From positions 1 to 49,582 of the forward strand of contig JAHZEL010000014.1 in assembly GCA_019421865.1 (NCBI GenBank): a stretch of DNA of 49,582 nt, written 5' to 3'. The notes beneath the pieces were generated by a model, which searched no databases, was not told where the DNA came from, and saw only the letters and a program-made list of their open reading frames with translations. The translations under genes were made by a program, and so were the position numbers. Every line of letters starts with the position of its first letter. The first letter of the stretch is position 1. This document shows positions 1-8,514 of the stretch, one piece after another. The DNA comes from Desulfovibrionaceae bacterium. Its GTDB lineage: Bacteria; Desulfobacterota; Desulfovibrionia; Desulfovibrionales; Desulfovibrionaceae.

Positions 1-1
1 G

Positions 2-64
2 CAGCCGGATGAAAACTTCGACTCCGGCATCGTGAAAACGGTGGAATGGTATCTGGGGAAGTAG
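2..64 (+). CDS. rfbB: dTDP-glucose 4,6-dehydratase, C-terminal fragment (cut by window edge)
   Basis: Only the last 20 codons and the TAG stop are inside the window. The translated tail (ENFDSGIVKTVEWYLGK) closely resembles the C-terminal helix of RfbB/RmlB dehydratases, which convert dTDP-glucose to dTDP-4-keto-6-deoxyglucose in dTDP-L-rhamnose synthesis. The next two genes include an RgpF (rhamnan synthesis) homologue, which supports a rhamnose-containing surface glycan locus running in from the left. The stop lies 13 bp before the next start, so the genes are probably co-transcribed. The call rests on a short tail only. Confidence 0.7.
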   Translation, partial: QPDENFDSGIVKTVEWYLGK

Positions 65-77
65 GGGGGAATGTAAT

Positions 78-1304
78 ATGGGAATTTTAAAAAAAATAAA
101 AAGAAGAATTGTAGCTAAAATAAACAGCATTGCCAATGCTAATAAATTTGTTAATACTTTTTATGATGAAGATAAAAAAGACTTTGTACCAATATCAAGT
201 GACTCTTTTGTTCGAACTGAGGAAACATGTAAACTTATTGCTTTTTATCTGCCTCAGTTTCATTCAATTCCTTTAAATGATGAAAATTTTGGACGTGGTT
301 TTACAGAATGGGATAACGTAACAAAAGCCAAACCTCAGTTTATTGGGCATTATCAGCCACAGCTTCCTATAGATGTGGGGTTTTATGATTTGTCTCATGA
401 CGATGTAATGTACAGACAAATAGAGCTTGCTAAAAAGTATGGAATCTACGGTTTTTGTTTTCACTATTATTGGTTTTCTGGGGAGAGACTTTTGGAAAAA
501 CCAATTTTTAACTTCTTAAATAATAAAGAACTAGATTTTCCATTTTGTCTCTGCTGGGCCAATGAAAATTGGTCAAAACTTTGGGATGGTGGAGATAAGC
601 AAATTATAAAAGAACAAAAAATAGATAATAAATCTTTCAATATGTTTTATCGTGATATTGGTATCTTTTTTAAAGATACTCGATATATAAAAATACATAA
701 TAAACCTCTTTTTATTGTATATAGACCTACACTTTTCGAAAAAGAAAAGTTTATTGAATTTATTGAAGGGCTTAGAAATGAAGCAATAAAAGATGGATTT
801 GATGGTATTTTTATACTTACTTCAAATTTTAAATTTGAAAATGAAGATGTTTGTGAATGGAAACTAGACGGTATTGTTGAGTTTCCTCCACATGGTTTAT
901 TTGACAATATAATATGGAAAAACAAGAAATACACAAACTCAAAGACTACAATGGTTTGTGGAGATATGAAAAATTATATAGTAACAGGAAATCATTTAAA
1001 AAATTATGATAGTAATATATATAAAGGAGTCTTTCCGTCATGGGATAATACGGCAAGAAAAACATACTCTGGAGGATGTATTTTTGAAGGAGTTACACCT
1101 GATATATATCAAAAATGGCTTTATGACTGCATAAAATTAACAAATAAAAAAAATAAAGACTATCAATTCGTATTTATAAATGCATGGAATGAATGGGGTG
1201 AAGGTGCTCATCTCGAACCGGATAAAAAATATGGATACGCTTATTTAGATGCTACCAAAAAAGCTCTGGAGCTCTCAGACAAAGAAAGGGAATTGTCTTT
1301 ATGA
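78..1304 (+). CDS. WbsX-like / glycoside hydrolase 99-like glycan biosynthesis protein
   Basis: A 408-aa protein. After a basic N-terminus, the block KLIAFYLPQFHSIP at about residue 54, followed by GRGFTEWDNV, FHYYWFSGERLLE, CWANENWSKLWDG and, near the C-terminus, FINAWNEWGEGAHLEPD, is the signature of WbsX/GT-WbsX proteins (GH99-like fold) found in O-antigen and capsule clusters. Family members are thought to act in polysaccharide assembly or modification in the cytoplasm; the exact reaction is not established. A purine-rich ribosome site (GGGGGGAATG) precedes the ATG. The gene is strikingly AT-rich against its GC-rich surroundings, which points to horizontal acquisition. Its stop overlaps the next start by 4 bp (ATGA), indicating translational coupling with the rgpF-like gene. 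Confidence 0.85.
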   Translation: MGILKKIKRRIVAKINSIANANKFVNTFYDEDKKDFVPISSDSFVRTEETCKLIAFYLPQFHSIPLNDENFGRGFTEWDNVTKAKPQFIGHYQPQLPIDVGFYDLSHDDVMYRQIELAKKYGIYGFCFHYYWFSGERLLEKPIFNFLNNKELDFPFCLCWANENWSKLWDGGDKQIIKEQKIDNKSFNMFYRDIGIFFKDTRYIKIHNKPLFIVYRPTLFEKEKFIEFIEGLRNEAIKDGFDGIFILTSNFKFENEDVCEWKLDGIVEFPPHGLFDNIIWKNKKYTNSKTTMVCGDMKNYIVTGNHLKNYDSNIYKGVFPSWDNTARKTYSGGCIFEGVTPDIYQKWLYDCIKLTNKKNKDYQFVFINAWNEWGEGAHLEPDKKYGYAYLDATKKALELSDKERELSL

Positions 1305-3079
1305 GACGTATTGCCATTTATATTTTTTGGGAAAAAAATGGTATTGTTCATGACCATGTAATTCTATATATTAATGAGTTAAAAAAAATATCTGATAAAT
1401 TAATTGTTGTTGTAAATGGTAGTCTTTCCAAATCGGGATATAATATTTTTATAGAAAATAATATAAATTTTTTTGTTCGCGAAAATATTGGCCTTGATTT
1501 CTTCGGCTGGAAAGCTGCATTAGAACGCGAGGGTTGGAACTCTGTTCAAACTTACGATGAACTTGTGCTCTGCAACTGCTCCTGTTACGGGCCGGTGTAT
1601 CCATTTGAAGAAATGTTTTCGGTAATGGCAGATCGCACCTGTGACTTTTGGGGGATATATCGTCATCCTGGTATTGAAGGGCGTTTTCCCGCACATCTTC
1701 AGTCGTATTTTCTTGTTCTGCGGAATTCTCTTGTCTGCAGTGAGACTTTTAAAGTCTACTGGGATAAACTTACACCGTCTGAAACATGGAAAGATGCTGT
1801 TGCTCAGGAAGTGCACTTTACCCGATATTTTGAAGAAAAAGGCTTCTTGTCTCAGGCTTATGTGGAGAATACGAATTTTCTTCCCTATATAGAAGATCCT
1901 TCCGTGCTGCTGCCTCATGTGCTTTTGGAAAAGTACAGATTCCCTCTTCTGAAGAGAAAGGCGTTCACGGAATCATATGAAACGTTTTTTTCTCTCGGCA
2001 GGGCCGATCAGGCTGTTCGTTCTTTGGACATGCTGAGGGCAGAAACGGATTTTCCAGTAGAAATAATTCTTGATGATCTTTTGCCCGTGGTTCAGGGATC
2101 CGAACTCAGGAGGGCATTACACCATACCTTCATACTGCCTGACGATTTCAGAACGGAGAATACTGCCGGCCGTGAAACCGTAGCCCTTGTCGTTTTCAGC
2201 TACTTTGAAGATCTGATGGGTGAATGCCTGCAGGGCATGGCCGCTATGCCTGAGTATGCTGACATATACATTGTTGTTGTTTCGGAGCATATGAAACAGC
2301 TGTGGGAAGAGCAGAAGGAACATATTGCGGCGCGTCATGTCGAAATACGAATGCAGGAAAACCGTGGAAGAAATGAAAATGCCTACTGGCTTACCTGCCG
2401 AGATGTTATTGAAAGCTATGATATCATCTGTGTTGCCCATGACAAGAAAACACCTTCTGTCCGTCCCGGTATAAAAGGACGTTATTTCAGCGAGCACTGC
2501 TGGCGCAATATTCTGAAATCGCGGGAATATGTACATAATCTCCTGGCGTTGTTTGCTCGGAAACCTCGTCTCGGACTGCTGATGCCCCCTGCGCCGATAT
2601 TTTCATACTGGGATTCCTGCCTCATAGGTAATGAGTGGGCAGGCAATCGAAGGCTGGCTGAAGAGCTTTACAGTCGCTTGAACCTGCACGTTCCTTTCGA
2701 TGAGCATCCGGATGCGCCTTATGGAACCATGTTCTGGGTTCGCGGTAAGGCCATGACCCCGTTTTACCGTTACCCCTGGACGGTGGAAGACTTTCCTGAA
2801 GAGCCTTTAAAACGCGCCGACGGTACCATTCTTCATGCTCTGGAGCGGATGTATCCCATGATCGCACAGGAGGCAGGATACTGTTCCGGATGGATCATGC
2901 CGTCATCAGAAGCAGGCATTAATTATGACAATCTTTATTTTGCACTTCAAAAACGCGAACATATCCTGCAGGGAAGAGGAGAAGTTCACTTTAAGCATGT
3001 AAAAAATATACTGAAGTCCTATATGAAAAATAAGAAGGCAAAGCTGCTTGATAAAGTGCGGGGTATCGGTCATGCCTAG
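1301..3079 (+). CDS. RgpF-like rhamnan synthesis / glycosyltransferase protein
   Basis: A 592-aa protein. The N-terminal stretch RRIAIYIFWEKNGIVHDHV, then RENIGLDFFGWKAALE, YDELVLCNCSCYGPVYPFEEMF and SYFLVLRNSL, matches rhamnan synthesis protein F (RgpF), which acts on rhamnose-rich cell-surface polysaccharides. A second half (from about residue 290) repeats a similar alpha/beta pattern and contains HDKKTPSVRPGI and YGTMFWVRGKAM, also typical of long RgpF proteins. It overlaps the upstream WbsX-like gene by 4 bp and the downstream GT2 gene by 8 bp, so the three form one operon with the rfbB tail. Base use changes inside the gene: the first 200 or so bases are as AT-rich as the upstream gene and the rest approaches the GC-rich genome style. 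Confidence 0.85.
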   Translation: MRRIAIYIFWEKNGIVHDHVILYINELKKISDKLIVVVNGSLSKSGYNIFIENNINFFVRENIGLDFFGWKAALEREGWNSVQTYDELVLCNCSCYGPVYPFEEMFSVMADRTCDFWGIYRHPGIEGRFPAHLQSYFLVLRNSLVCSETFKVYWDKLTPSETWKDAVAQEVHFTRYFEEKGFLSQAYVENTNFLPYIEDPSVLLPHVLLEKYRFPLLKRKAFTESYETFFSLGRADQAVRSLDMLRAETDFPVEIILDDLLPVVQGSELRRALHHTFILPDDFRTENTAGRETVALVVFSYFEDLMGECLQGMAAMPEYADIYIVVVSEHMKQLWEEQKEHIAARHVEIRMQENRGRNENAYWLTCRDVIESYDIICVAHDKKTPSVRPGIKGRYFSEHCWRNILKSREYVHNLLALFARKPRLGLLMPPAPIFSYWDSCLIGNEWAGNRRLAEELYSRLNLHVPFDEHPDAPYGTMFWVRGKAMTPFYRYPWTVEDFPEEPLKRADGTILHALERMYPMIAQEAGYCSGWIMPSSEAGINYDNLYFALQKREHILQGRGEVHFKHVKNILKSYMKNKKAKLLDKVRGIGHA

Positions 3080-3935
3080 AGTCTCAGTTCTCATGCCGGT
3101 TTATAATACGCGCCCGGAGCATCTGCGCGAGGCGATGGACAGCATTCTTTCGCAGACGTTCACGGATTTTGAATTTCTCATCCTGAACGACTGCTCCACC
3201 GATCCCGGCGTGGAAGAGGTGGTGAAGTCCTATGCCGATCCGCGCATCATCTACACCGTGAACGAGAGAAATCTCGGTATATCGGGTTCGCGCAACAGGC
3301 TGCTCGACATGGCGAGGGGAGAGTATCTTGCCGTCATGGATCATGACGACGTGTCGCTTCCCGAACGCCTGGAAAAGCAGGCCGCCTTCCTCGATACGCA
3401 TCCCGAGGTCGGCGTTGTGGGCACGCAGTTCGGAGCGCTGGGAAAAGACAAGGTGTCGCACATGCCGCTGGACGACGTGGCCATGAAGAAGGCCTTCATG
3501 CTGCACTGCGGCGACATCTGCCATCCTTCCTGCATGATCCGCCGCTCCGTGCTGGAGGAGCACGGCATCCGCTACGAGGCCATGTTCAGTCCTTCCGAGG
3601 ATCACGCACTTTTCTGCCGCATGATTCCGCATACTTCTTTTGCCAATCTGCCCGACGTGCTTTTTCTGTACCGGGCATGGGAGGGCAACACCTCGCACAC
3701 GCAGGCCAGAAAAATGGAATCCGCCACGCAGGGCGTGCTTGCCCGTGCCCGCCGCGAAAATCCCGAGCTGTGGGCAATGGCAAGAACGCACATCATCGAG
3801 CGGCGGAGGTATCGTCTCTTCGGCATTCCGGTGATCACACGTGTGAGCACGTGGCGCGAAGACCGCTGGATGCTTTTTGAATGCATTCCGATCTGGGGCG
3901 GAAAGAACCGGTTGCCCCGCATCAAGGATCTGTAG
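3072..3935 (+). CDS. family 2 glycosyltransferase (GT-A fold)
   Basis: A 287-aa protein starting MPRVSVLMPVYNTRPEHL, the GT2 nucleotide-sugar-binding start, with LNDCSTDPG, a VMDHDDVSLPERLEKQ block holding the metal-binding acidic motif (DHDD), and GDICHPSCMIRRSVLEE in the acceptor region. GT2 enzymes transfer a sugar from an activated donor to a growing glycan on the cytoplasmic membrane face. An ATG at 3048 in the same frame is possible, but the family begins at the MPRVSVLMP methionine and GGGG precedes this start by about 8 bases. It overlaps the rgpF-like gene by 8 bp and is the last gene of the polysaccharide operon. Base use is fully GC-rich, unlike the start of the operon. Confidence 0.9.
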   Translation: MPRVSVLMPVYNTRPEHLREAMDSILSQTFTDFEFLILNDCSTDPGVEEVVKSYADPRIIYTVNERNLGISGSRNRLLDMARGEYLAVMDHDDVSLPERLEKQAAFLDTHPEVGVVGTQFGALGKDKVSHMPLDDVAMKKAFMLHCGDICHPSCMIRRSVLEEHGIRYEAMFSPSEDHALFCRMIPHTSFANLPDVLFLYRAWEGNTSHTQARKMESATQGVLARARRENPELWAMARTHIIERRRYRLFGIPVITRVSTWREDRWMLFECIPIWGGKNRLPRIKDL

Positions 3936-4076
3936 TTTTTCATCATGGTTCACGGCCGGATGTCGGACCGGGGCCGGAGTCTCCGGGACGGGGCGACGGC
4001 GCAACCTCTCTCTGCGTTTTTCCGTGGTCGCTTCACGGAGAAAGGGTGCGGAGCCTGATCGGCCGCGTTTATTTGA

Positions 4077-4111
4077 CATCCCGGAAGCGGAGCTGTTCCG
4101 TTTCCGGGATG
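4077..4111. terminator. hairpin between convergent genes, probable terminator
   Basis: A 15-bp near-perfect stem (CATCCCGGAAGCGGA pairs with TCCGTTTCCGGGATG with one G-T pair) around a 5-base loop, between the rightward polysaccharide operon and the convergent leftward gene ending at 4127. The T-run on either side is weak (TTTCGTC on the plus strand). A smaller TCCGTG/CACGGA hairpin lies at 4021-4039. The position favours a bidirectional terminator. Confidence 0.5.
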
Positions 4112-4126
4112 TTTCGTCATGTCGGG

Positions 4127-5686
4127 CTACGCGTAGGCCGGGCAGATGTCGTGATGCCCGCAGACATGGCATTCCAGGGTGTCCACGTCGCGCGATGTTT
4201 CAGGGCAGTGAATGAGCTCCGGCCGGTAGCGGAGAAGGGACGTTCCGGCCTTCGCGGGCGGGACGTTATTTTCCGATCCGCCCGCTCGTTCCGTTTCCAT
4301 TCCGCCTGATCCGCCTGCGCGCTTTTCTTCCGGCTCGGCTCCGGTGAGGCTTCCGCTCTTCTTCGCGGGGGACGCTTCCTTTTCTTCCGTGTCTTCCGCT
4401 TGTGGTTCCGTGCCTTGCAGATCGGCGTTCACGCCCGCGTCCTCCTTGGTTCCGGCGTCGATGTCAGCCGCTGCCGCCGGAGTCGTGGACTGTTCCGGGC
4501 CGCTCTCGAGGCTGCCGGTTCCGCCCGCCTCTTCCTTTTCTTCTCTGGTGCGGAGCGCCTTTCTGTTTCTGTCCGCGGTCCCTTTTTCGGGCGCGGGCTG
4601 CTTCTTTTCAGACGCGATGCCGCGGGTGCGGCGGGAGTTCTTCCTGCTTTTTTCCGGGCAGACGGAGGCGCGGGGCAGCTCATCGGCAGACTTCGTGCTG
4701 ATTTCTGCACCGCCTTCCGTGCCGCAGGCCTCTGCAGGATCGGGCGTGGTGTCGTCCGTAAGGGGAGAGTGGGGCACGCCCCCGCCGTCGGCAGGGCAGG
4801 GGAAGCGCGTACCGTCCGGGCAGGGCGTCAAAGAGGCCGTTTCTTCCGCCGTTGTGTCTTCTGCGGGCCCTGCGTTTTCCGTATGTTCCGGAGAGATCGT
4901 CTTTCCGGCAGACTTCGAGACTTCCGTGTCGTCCATCCTGCGGGCGGCGCGCCGTCCGCGCCGGGAGGTGGCCCCCGCACGGCATCCGTGCGTGTTTTCG
5001 GAGCGGGCCGCCTCGTTGCCGGGGGCGCCCTCTGTTTCGTCTTGACCGAAGGTCGAAAGCGTGGCGGCGGCGTTGTTGCTGCGCCCGAGGCCGGGATCGA
5101 CGTTCGGCAGGTCGTCTTCCGGATGGAGAATGCGGTCGGAAACGGGCGTCAGACCGCATCGGGTCTCCGGTCTGCCGTCGGCGGAAGGACCGGCTTCGCA
5201 GGTGCGGCGGCACGCGTCGAGCGCCTCGGCTATGAGCGTGACGGGCAGAATGTCGAGCAGCGCCTCGGTCAGAGGGGCGTTTTTCCGGCTTTCGTCTCCG
5301 ATCTTGCCCGAAAAGCGGCGCACCGCGCGAACATTGGTTTCCAGATCCCAGGCAAAGGCTTCGGCGTCGCCCCCGGCTTCTTCGCGGATGCCGAACTCGA
5401 GATTTCCCCAGCAGCGCGCGGCGCATCTGACCAGCGGCAGGGACGGCGTGCGGCCGTCGAGCGGCAGGGCCGCGGCGGCGAAGGCGGGATGGGCGCACAT
5501 CTGAAGAAGTCGCTGCCGGGCCAGATGTTCGTCGCGGGCAAGGGCTGCGGCGTTGAGAAGCGTACTGCGCTGTTCGGCCGCGGCGCGCGCCTGCGCTGCG
5601 GAGAGGGCATGGCCCGCGCGGGGCGGATCAACAGAGAGCGGGGCGGTGCGGCCGGTAAACAGAGGAACGTCGTCAAAATCCGTCAT
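4127..5686 (-). CDS. uncharacterised phage-region protein with long disordered linker and C-terminal Cys motif
   Basis: A 519-aa protein of unknown function. The start at 5686 (MTDFDDVPLF) is chosen because AAGGAGAT lies 6 bases upstream; the frame stays open further upstream but that part has shadow-like composition. Residues 1 to about 165 look like a folded, Ala/Leu/Arg-rich helical domain. Residues from about 170 to 470 are low-complexity and rich in Glu, Lys, Ser, Thr, Gly and Pro (probably disordered). The last 25 residues contain LECHVCGHHDICPAYA, a C-x2-C-x5-C pattern with neighbouring His that could bind zinc or an Fe-S cluster. It is the second gene of the leftward operon behind the PD-(D/E)XK-fold gene, separated by 127 bp. 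I recognise no family; a role linked to phage DNA metabolism is only inferred from context. Confidence 0.6.
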   Translation of the reverse strand: MTDFDDVPLFTGRTAPLSVDPPRAGHALSAAQARAAAEQRSTLLNAAALARDEHLARQRLLQMCAHPAFAAAALPLDGRTPSLPLVRCAARCWGNLEFGIREEAGGDAEAFAWDLETNVRAVRRFSGKIGDESRKNAPLTEALLDILPVTLIAEALDACRRTCEAGPSADGRPETRCGLTPVSDRILHPEDDLPNVDPGLGRSNNAAATLSTFGQDETEGAPGNEAARSENTHGCRAGATSRRGRRAARRMDDTEVSKSAGKTISPEHTENAGPAEDTTAEETASLTPCPDGTRFPCPADGGGVPHSPLTDDTTPDPAEACGTEGGAEISTKSADELPRASVCPEKSRKNSRRTRGIASEKKQPAPEKGTADRNRKALRTREEKEEAGGTGSLESGPEQSTTPAAAADIDAGTKEDAGVNADLQGTEPQAEDTEEKEASPAKKSGSLTGAEPEEKRAGGSGGMETERAGGSENNVPPAKAGTSLLRYRPELIHCPETSRDVDTLECHVCGHHDICPAYA

Positions 5687-5813
5687 GGCTGATCTCCTTG
5701 AAAGAGGCAGGCGGCAGGGCCGCCCGCGGGGAGCCTGGAGAGCTCCGAAAAACGTTGAGGCAAGAAACGGCCGTCGCGTGGCGACCGGCAAAGGCTCGCG
5801 TGGAAAAGGCCGC

Positions 5814-6656
5814 CTATACGGCAAAGGCGGCGGCATGCGCGGCCACGGCGCCGTGAACCGCCACGGGCAGCGCCTTGCGATATCCCGGCACATGGGGGCA
5901 GCTGTAGAAGTAGCCGCACCAGCGCGGGGTGCATATCCAGCTTTCCGGCGCGGAAGGCGGAAAAATGCCCGCGGCCACGGAAGAGAGCATGAGCCGGAAG
6001 CGGCGCAGAACCACGGCAAGCTCTTCGGGGGAGTGCGGCGCTTCCAGAATCTGAAGGGCGGGCGTTTTCGAGTCGACCAGCACGTTGACGAACAGGCGCG
6101 CGGCGGGCGTACCGCCATGCCTGCGCAGCGCTTCGCGTCGGAGCGCGTGAGCCGGGGAGCCGTTCAGGCGATCCGCACTCCAGCGCCGGGACGCCGTGGC
6201 CACCTGCTGAAGATCGCCTTCCGGCGTGATGCAGTCGAGCGTGACGAGCACGGGCAGAGGCAGTCCCAGATCGAGCAGAACGCGGCGGTCGACGTCGGCG
6301 GGCCGGAGCCGGGGCGAAAGATCGCGCCGAAACAGTTCGGCAAGCGTTGCGACGCTGTTTCTGCCGTCGGCCAGCGCTGCCCGCGCGGACGACAGCTCTT
6401 CGGGCGCAACATAGACGCCGTTCTTCAGGGAACGGGCATAGGCGTCGACGGCGACATCGCGGAGATGTTCGGGCGTCATGGGCAGGCCGGTGTCCATGCT
6501 GTGGCGCAGAAAGAGAAGAACGGCTTCGCGCACGGCGCGGCCGACGTGGGCCGGAATGGTGAGCGGCAGGCGCTCGTTCTCGATGTGGCGGCGTCGCCAG
6601 TGTTCGGCGCAGCGCTGGAACAGTGTCAGCTGAGAAGCGGAAAGGTGGTCGATCAT
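5814..6656 (-). CDS. PD-(D/E)XK-fold (RecB/Cas4-like) phage protein, catalytic motif degenerate
   Basis: A 280-aa protein with ATG at 6656 preceded by AGGAGA. The N-terminus (SASQLTLFQRCAEHWRRRHI) and C-terminus (WICTPRWCGYFYSCPHV) match the phage PDDEXK_1 nuclease family. Cys16, Cys242, Cys247 and Cys253 are positioned like the Fe-S cysteines of Cas4/AddB-type nucleases. The core is abnormal. One acidic residue (Asp141) is present, but the strand expected to read D-x-K-T before the SxRxxS segment reads QVAT (residues 151-154), and the downstream Q-x3-Y helix is also lost. The fold and cluster ligands appear kept and catalysis lost. It is the first gene of a leftward operon under a promoter overlapped by operator sites. 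Family assignment is from remembered consensus, not alignment. Confidence 0.72.
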   Translation of the reverse strand: MIDHLSASQLTLFQRCAEHWRRRHIENERLPLTIPAHVGRAVREAVLLFLRHSMDTGLPMTPEHLRDVAVDAYARSLKNGVYVAPEELSSARAALADGRNSVATLAELFRRDLSPRLRPADVDRRVLLDLGLPLPVLVTLDCITPEGDLQQVATASRRWSADRLNGSPAHALRREALRRHGGTPAARLFVNVLVDSKTPALQILEAPHSPEELAVVLRRFRLMLSSVAAGIFPPSAPESWICTPRWCGYFYSCPHVPGYRKALPVAVHGAVAAHAAAFAV

Positions 6657-6735
6657 GGAGCGTTCTCCTTGAGTCAGAGGGGGCTTCCGGATGCAGGGCA
6701 GGCGGAAGTTCCGTCGTTTCCTGTTGCTGAGCCGG

Positions 6736-6764
6736 ATATTATGCAAATGTAGACTTATAGTCAA
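6736..6764 (-). promoter_or_regulatory. sigma-70-type promoter of the leftward phage operon
   Basis: Read on the minus strand: TTGACT (6764-6759), a 17-bp spacer, then TAATAT (6741-6736). Both hexamers are close to consensus. It points at the PD-(D/E)XK-fold gene starting at 6656. The -10 and spacer are covered by one operator palindrome and the region upstream of the -35 by a second, as expected for a repressed early promoter. Confidence 0.8.
6738..6755. promoter_or_regulatory. left-arm operator 1
   Basis: ATTATGC-AAAT-GTAGACT: an 18-bp site of two 7-bp half-sites and a 4-bp centre. One half-site equals that of the operator at 8530-8547 and the other resembles that of the operator at 8563-8580, so both arms appear to share one regulator, most likely the S24 repressor encoded at 7757-8494. 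It covers the -10 and spacer of the leftward promoter. Confidence 0.65.
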
Positions 6765-6770
6765 GAATAA

Positions 6771-6788
6771 AATCTGCATTTGCAAAAT
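6771..6788. promoter_or_regulatory. left-arm operator 2
   Basis: AATCTGC-ATTT-GCAAAAT: same 7-4-7 design, centred 33 bp from left operator 1. The right half-site resembles the operator at 8515-8530 and the ATTT centre matches the operator at 8563-8580. It lies just upstream of the -35 of the leftward promoter. Confidence 0.6.
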
Positions 6789-6789
6789 A

Positions 6790-7756
6790 TGGAAGAGGAG
6801 CACGGTCTTCGGTGACGAAGAAAATACGGAAAATATACTGAGATAATTAAGGAAACGCTTGCAGGGGCGGCGGGCGGGTGCGGATCCGGGGGAGGGGGCA
6901 GAGGGGCGAGGGGAGAGCGCGAGGCAGAGCCTCAGAAACGGGGAGGACATGGAGCGGGCCGGAAAGAACGGAGGGGCGAGATACGGCCGAAAGGGGCGGT
7001 CGGTTTGGACGGGGAAGGGCTGGAGTGGTACGCCGCGTGCTGACCATGTCTTTTCATTCCGCGGGCACGGCGTTTCGACAGACGGTCATTTCGGGAATGG
7101 GGATTTTTCCGCGTTGAATCGGCAGGGGAGCGTTCCCTGCGTCTCTGGGAGAAAGAGAGATAGGGAAGGTTCTGGTCGCGCGGACGAGCGCGGGCGGTTT
7201 TGGGGGGATGGAAGCGTACGAACGGGGAGAAGGGCACAATCAGCCTTGCGGCATCCGTTGCGGAGCCATTTCCCGACAAAGTTATGGGCCGGGCGGTGGA
7301 GGTCCGGGGCACAGGCAGAAGAGAGCCTTTCGGGCAACGCTATGGAAAGGCGCGGATGCCTTACGGCTCTGGTTGCCTTGCCGGAAAGCGGCAGCGCAAC
7401 GCCGCGGGAGCGCTGGACGTGGAAACGTTGGCGCAAGGGCACGCGAGGTACACGGCGATGAGTTGGGGGAGGTGTCGGCAAGGCGCGAGAGGTGGAGCAG
7501 AACGCGGAGCACAGGGGCGAGGGGCGCGCTCGAGCCGAAGCGTACCATGTGCACGCTCCGCCGCTCGGGAAAAGGCGAAAAGGCGCGCCGTGAGGGCGGA
7601 GCGGAATCTGCGATCCTTCTGCGGAGGCAGCTCTTCTTGCGGGCGGCTTTTTCTGCGGACGGCGTTGCGCCTGCGGATGAAGCCCTTTTTGGGGAAATTT
7701 TTCTTCGGGGGCGGCGCGGTCTTCAGCTCTTCAGCGCGCCGTTGTCGACGGGCGCA
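6790..7756. other. 967-bp stretch without a recognisable gene
   Basis: Lies between the leftward operon promoter and the 3' end of the repressor gene. It is GC- and purine-rich on the plus strand. The open frames on both strands are Arg/Gly/Pro-rich and lack ribosome sites or recognisable motifs, so I call no gene. In a typical phage early region this space would hold small early genes or an integrase; none is visible, which suggests deletion or decay. Confidence 0.5.
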
Positions 7757-8494
7757 TTATTTTCGGCTGACATCCGACCAGGACCAGATGACGCGGCCCA
7801 CGATGCATTTCTGCCAGTCGCCGTCGAAGTCGTCCATGAGGCTGAGCACGCGGGGAGGATTGTCGGCGGCGTTGTCGGAATAATAGGTGATCTGATAGTC
7901 GCCGTTGTGCTTGTCCTCCACGGAGACGCGCTTGATCATGCCCGAGCCGTCCTGCGGATCGAGCACCAGCATCATGCGACCGGGGGTGAGCACGTTTCTG
8001 TCGTCCCTGTCCACGAGGACGATGTCGCCGGGATGGAGCACGGGTTCCATGGACGTGGACGTGGGACCGATCTGCACGGCGAGCAGATTGTGCCGACGCA
8101 TGACGGCGGGCTGGTACTTGTAGACCAGAAACCAGCTTTCGACCTTGTCTTCGGGAATGTAGCCGGGGCCTGCGCCCACTTCGCCCACGAGGGGGGCGGC
8201 CCAGTAGTCCTGGGCTTCCGGCGGACGGATGTTCTTTCCGGCGGGAACGACTTCGGCATCGACGAAGCAGACGGGTCTGCCGGCCTCGCGTTCGGGAGTG
8301 GTGAAGGCCACGCCGAGCTTTTCCAGCACCGGCTCCATGGATCGCAGGGAGGGCACGCGGGTTCTGGATTTGAGCCAGGCGTAGATGGTCTGGTAGGGAA
8401 TCTCGAAATAGCGCGCGGCTTCCCGCAGGTTGCCGTTGAAATCCCGGGCAACCGCTTCTTCCAGAATGCTGAGAGCTGACTCGACGAGTTTCAT
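7757..8494 (-). CDS. phage repressor with HTH and S24 (LexA/CI-type) peptidase domain
   Basis: A 245-aa protein. Residues about 20-45 (NLREAARYFEIPYQTIYAWL) form a helix-turn-helix. Residues about 100-240 are an S24 peptidase domain: linker VGEVGAGPG with a candidate Ala108-Gly109 autocleavage site, TSTSMEPVLHPGDIVLVD with nucleophile Ser148, and GMIKRV with general-base Lys188. Such repressors hold phage early promoters off and cleave themselves when RecA is activated by DNA damage. The gene is divergent from the replication operon, and three operator palindromes lie directly upstream. A possible promoter (TTGCAA, 16 bp, TATGGT near 8501-8506) would place the transcript start at or next to the ATG, and no Shine-Dalgarno sequence is visible, so the message may be leaderless. 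It is the most likely regulator of both arms. Confidence 0.9.
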   Translation of the reverse strand: MKLVESALSILEEAVARDFNGNLREAARYFEIPYQTIYAWLKSRTRVPSLRSMEPVLEKLGVAFTTPEREAGRPVCFVDAEVVPAGKNIRPPEAQDYWAAPLVGEVGAGPGYIPEDKVESWFLVYKYQPAVMRRHNLLAVQIGPTSTSMEPVLHPGDIVLVDRDDRNVLTPGRMMLVLDPQDGSGMIKRVSVEDKHNGDYQITYYSDNAADNPPRVLSLMDDFDGDWQKCIVGRVIWSWSDVSRK

Positions 8495-8514
8495 GCGTCT
8501 ACCATAGCGAAGTT

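Noticed and set aside
4400..5692. 430-codon plus-strand frame opposite the 519-aa phage protein gene
   Set aside because: Arg/Gly-rich shadow; the minus-strand gene has a precise ribosome site and start.
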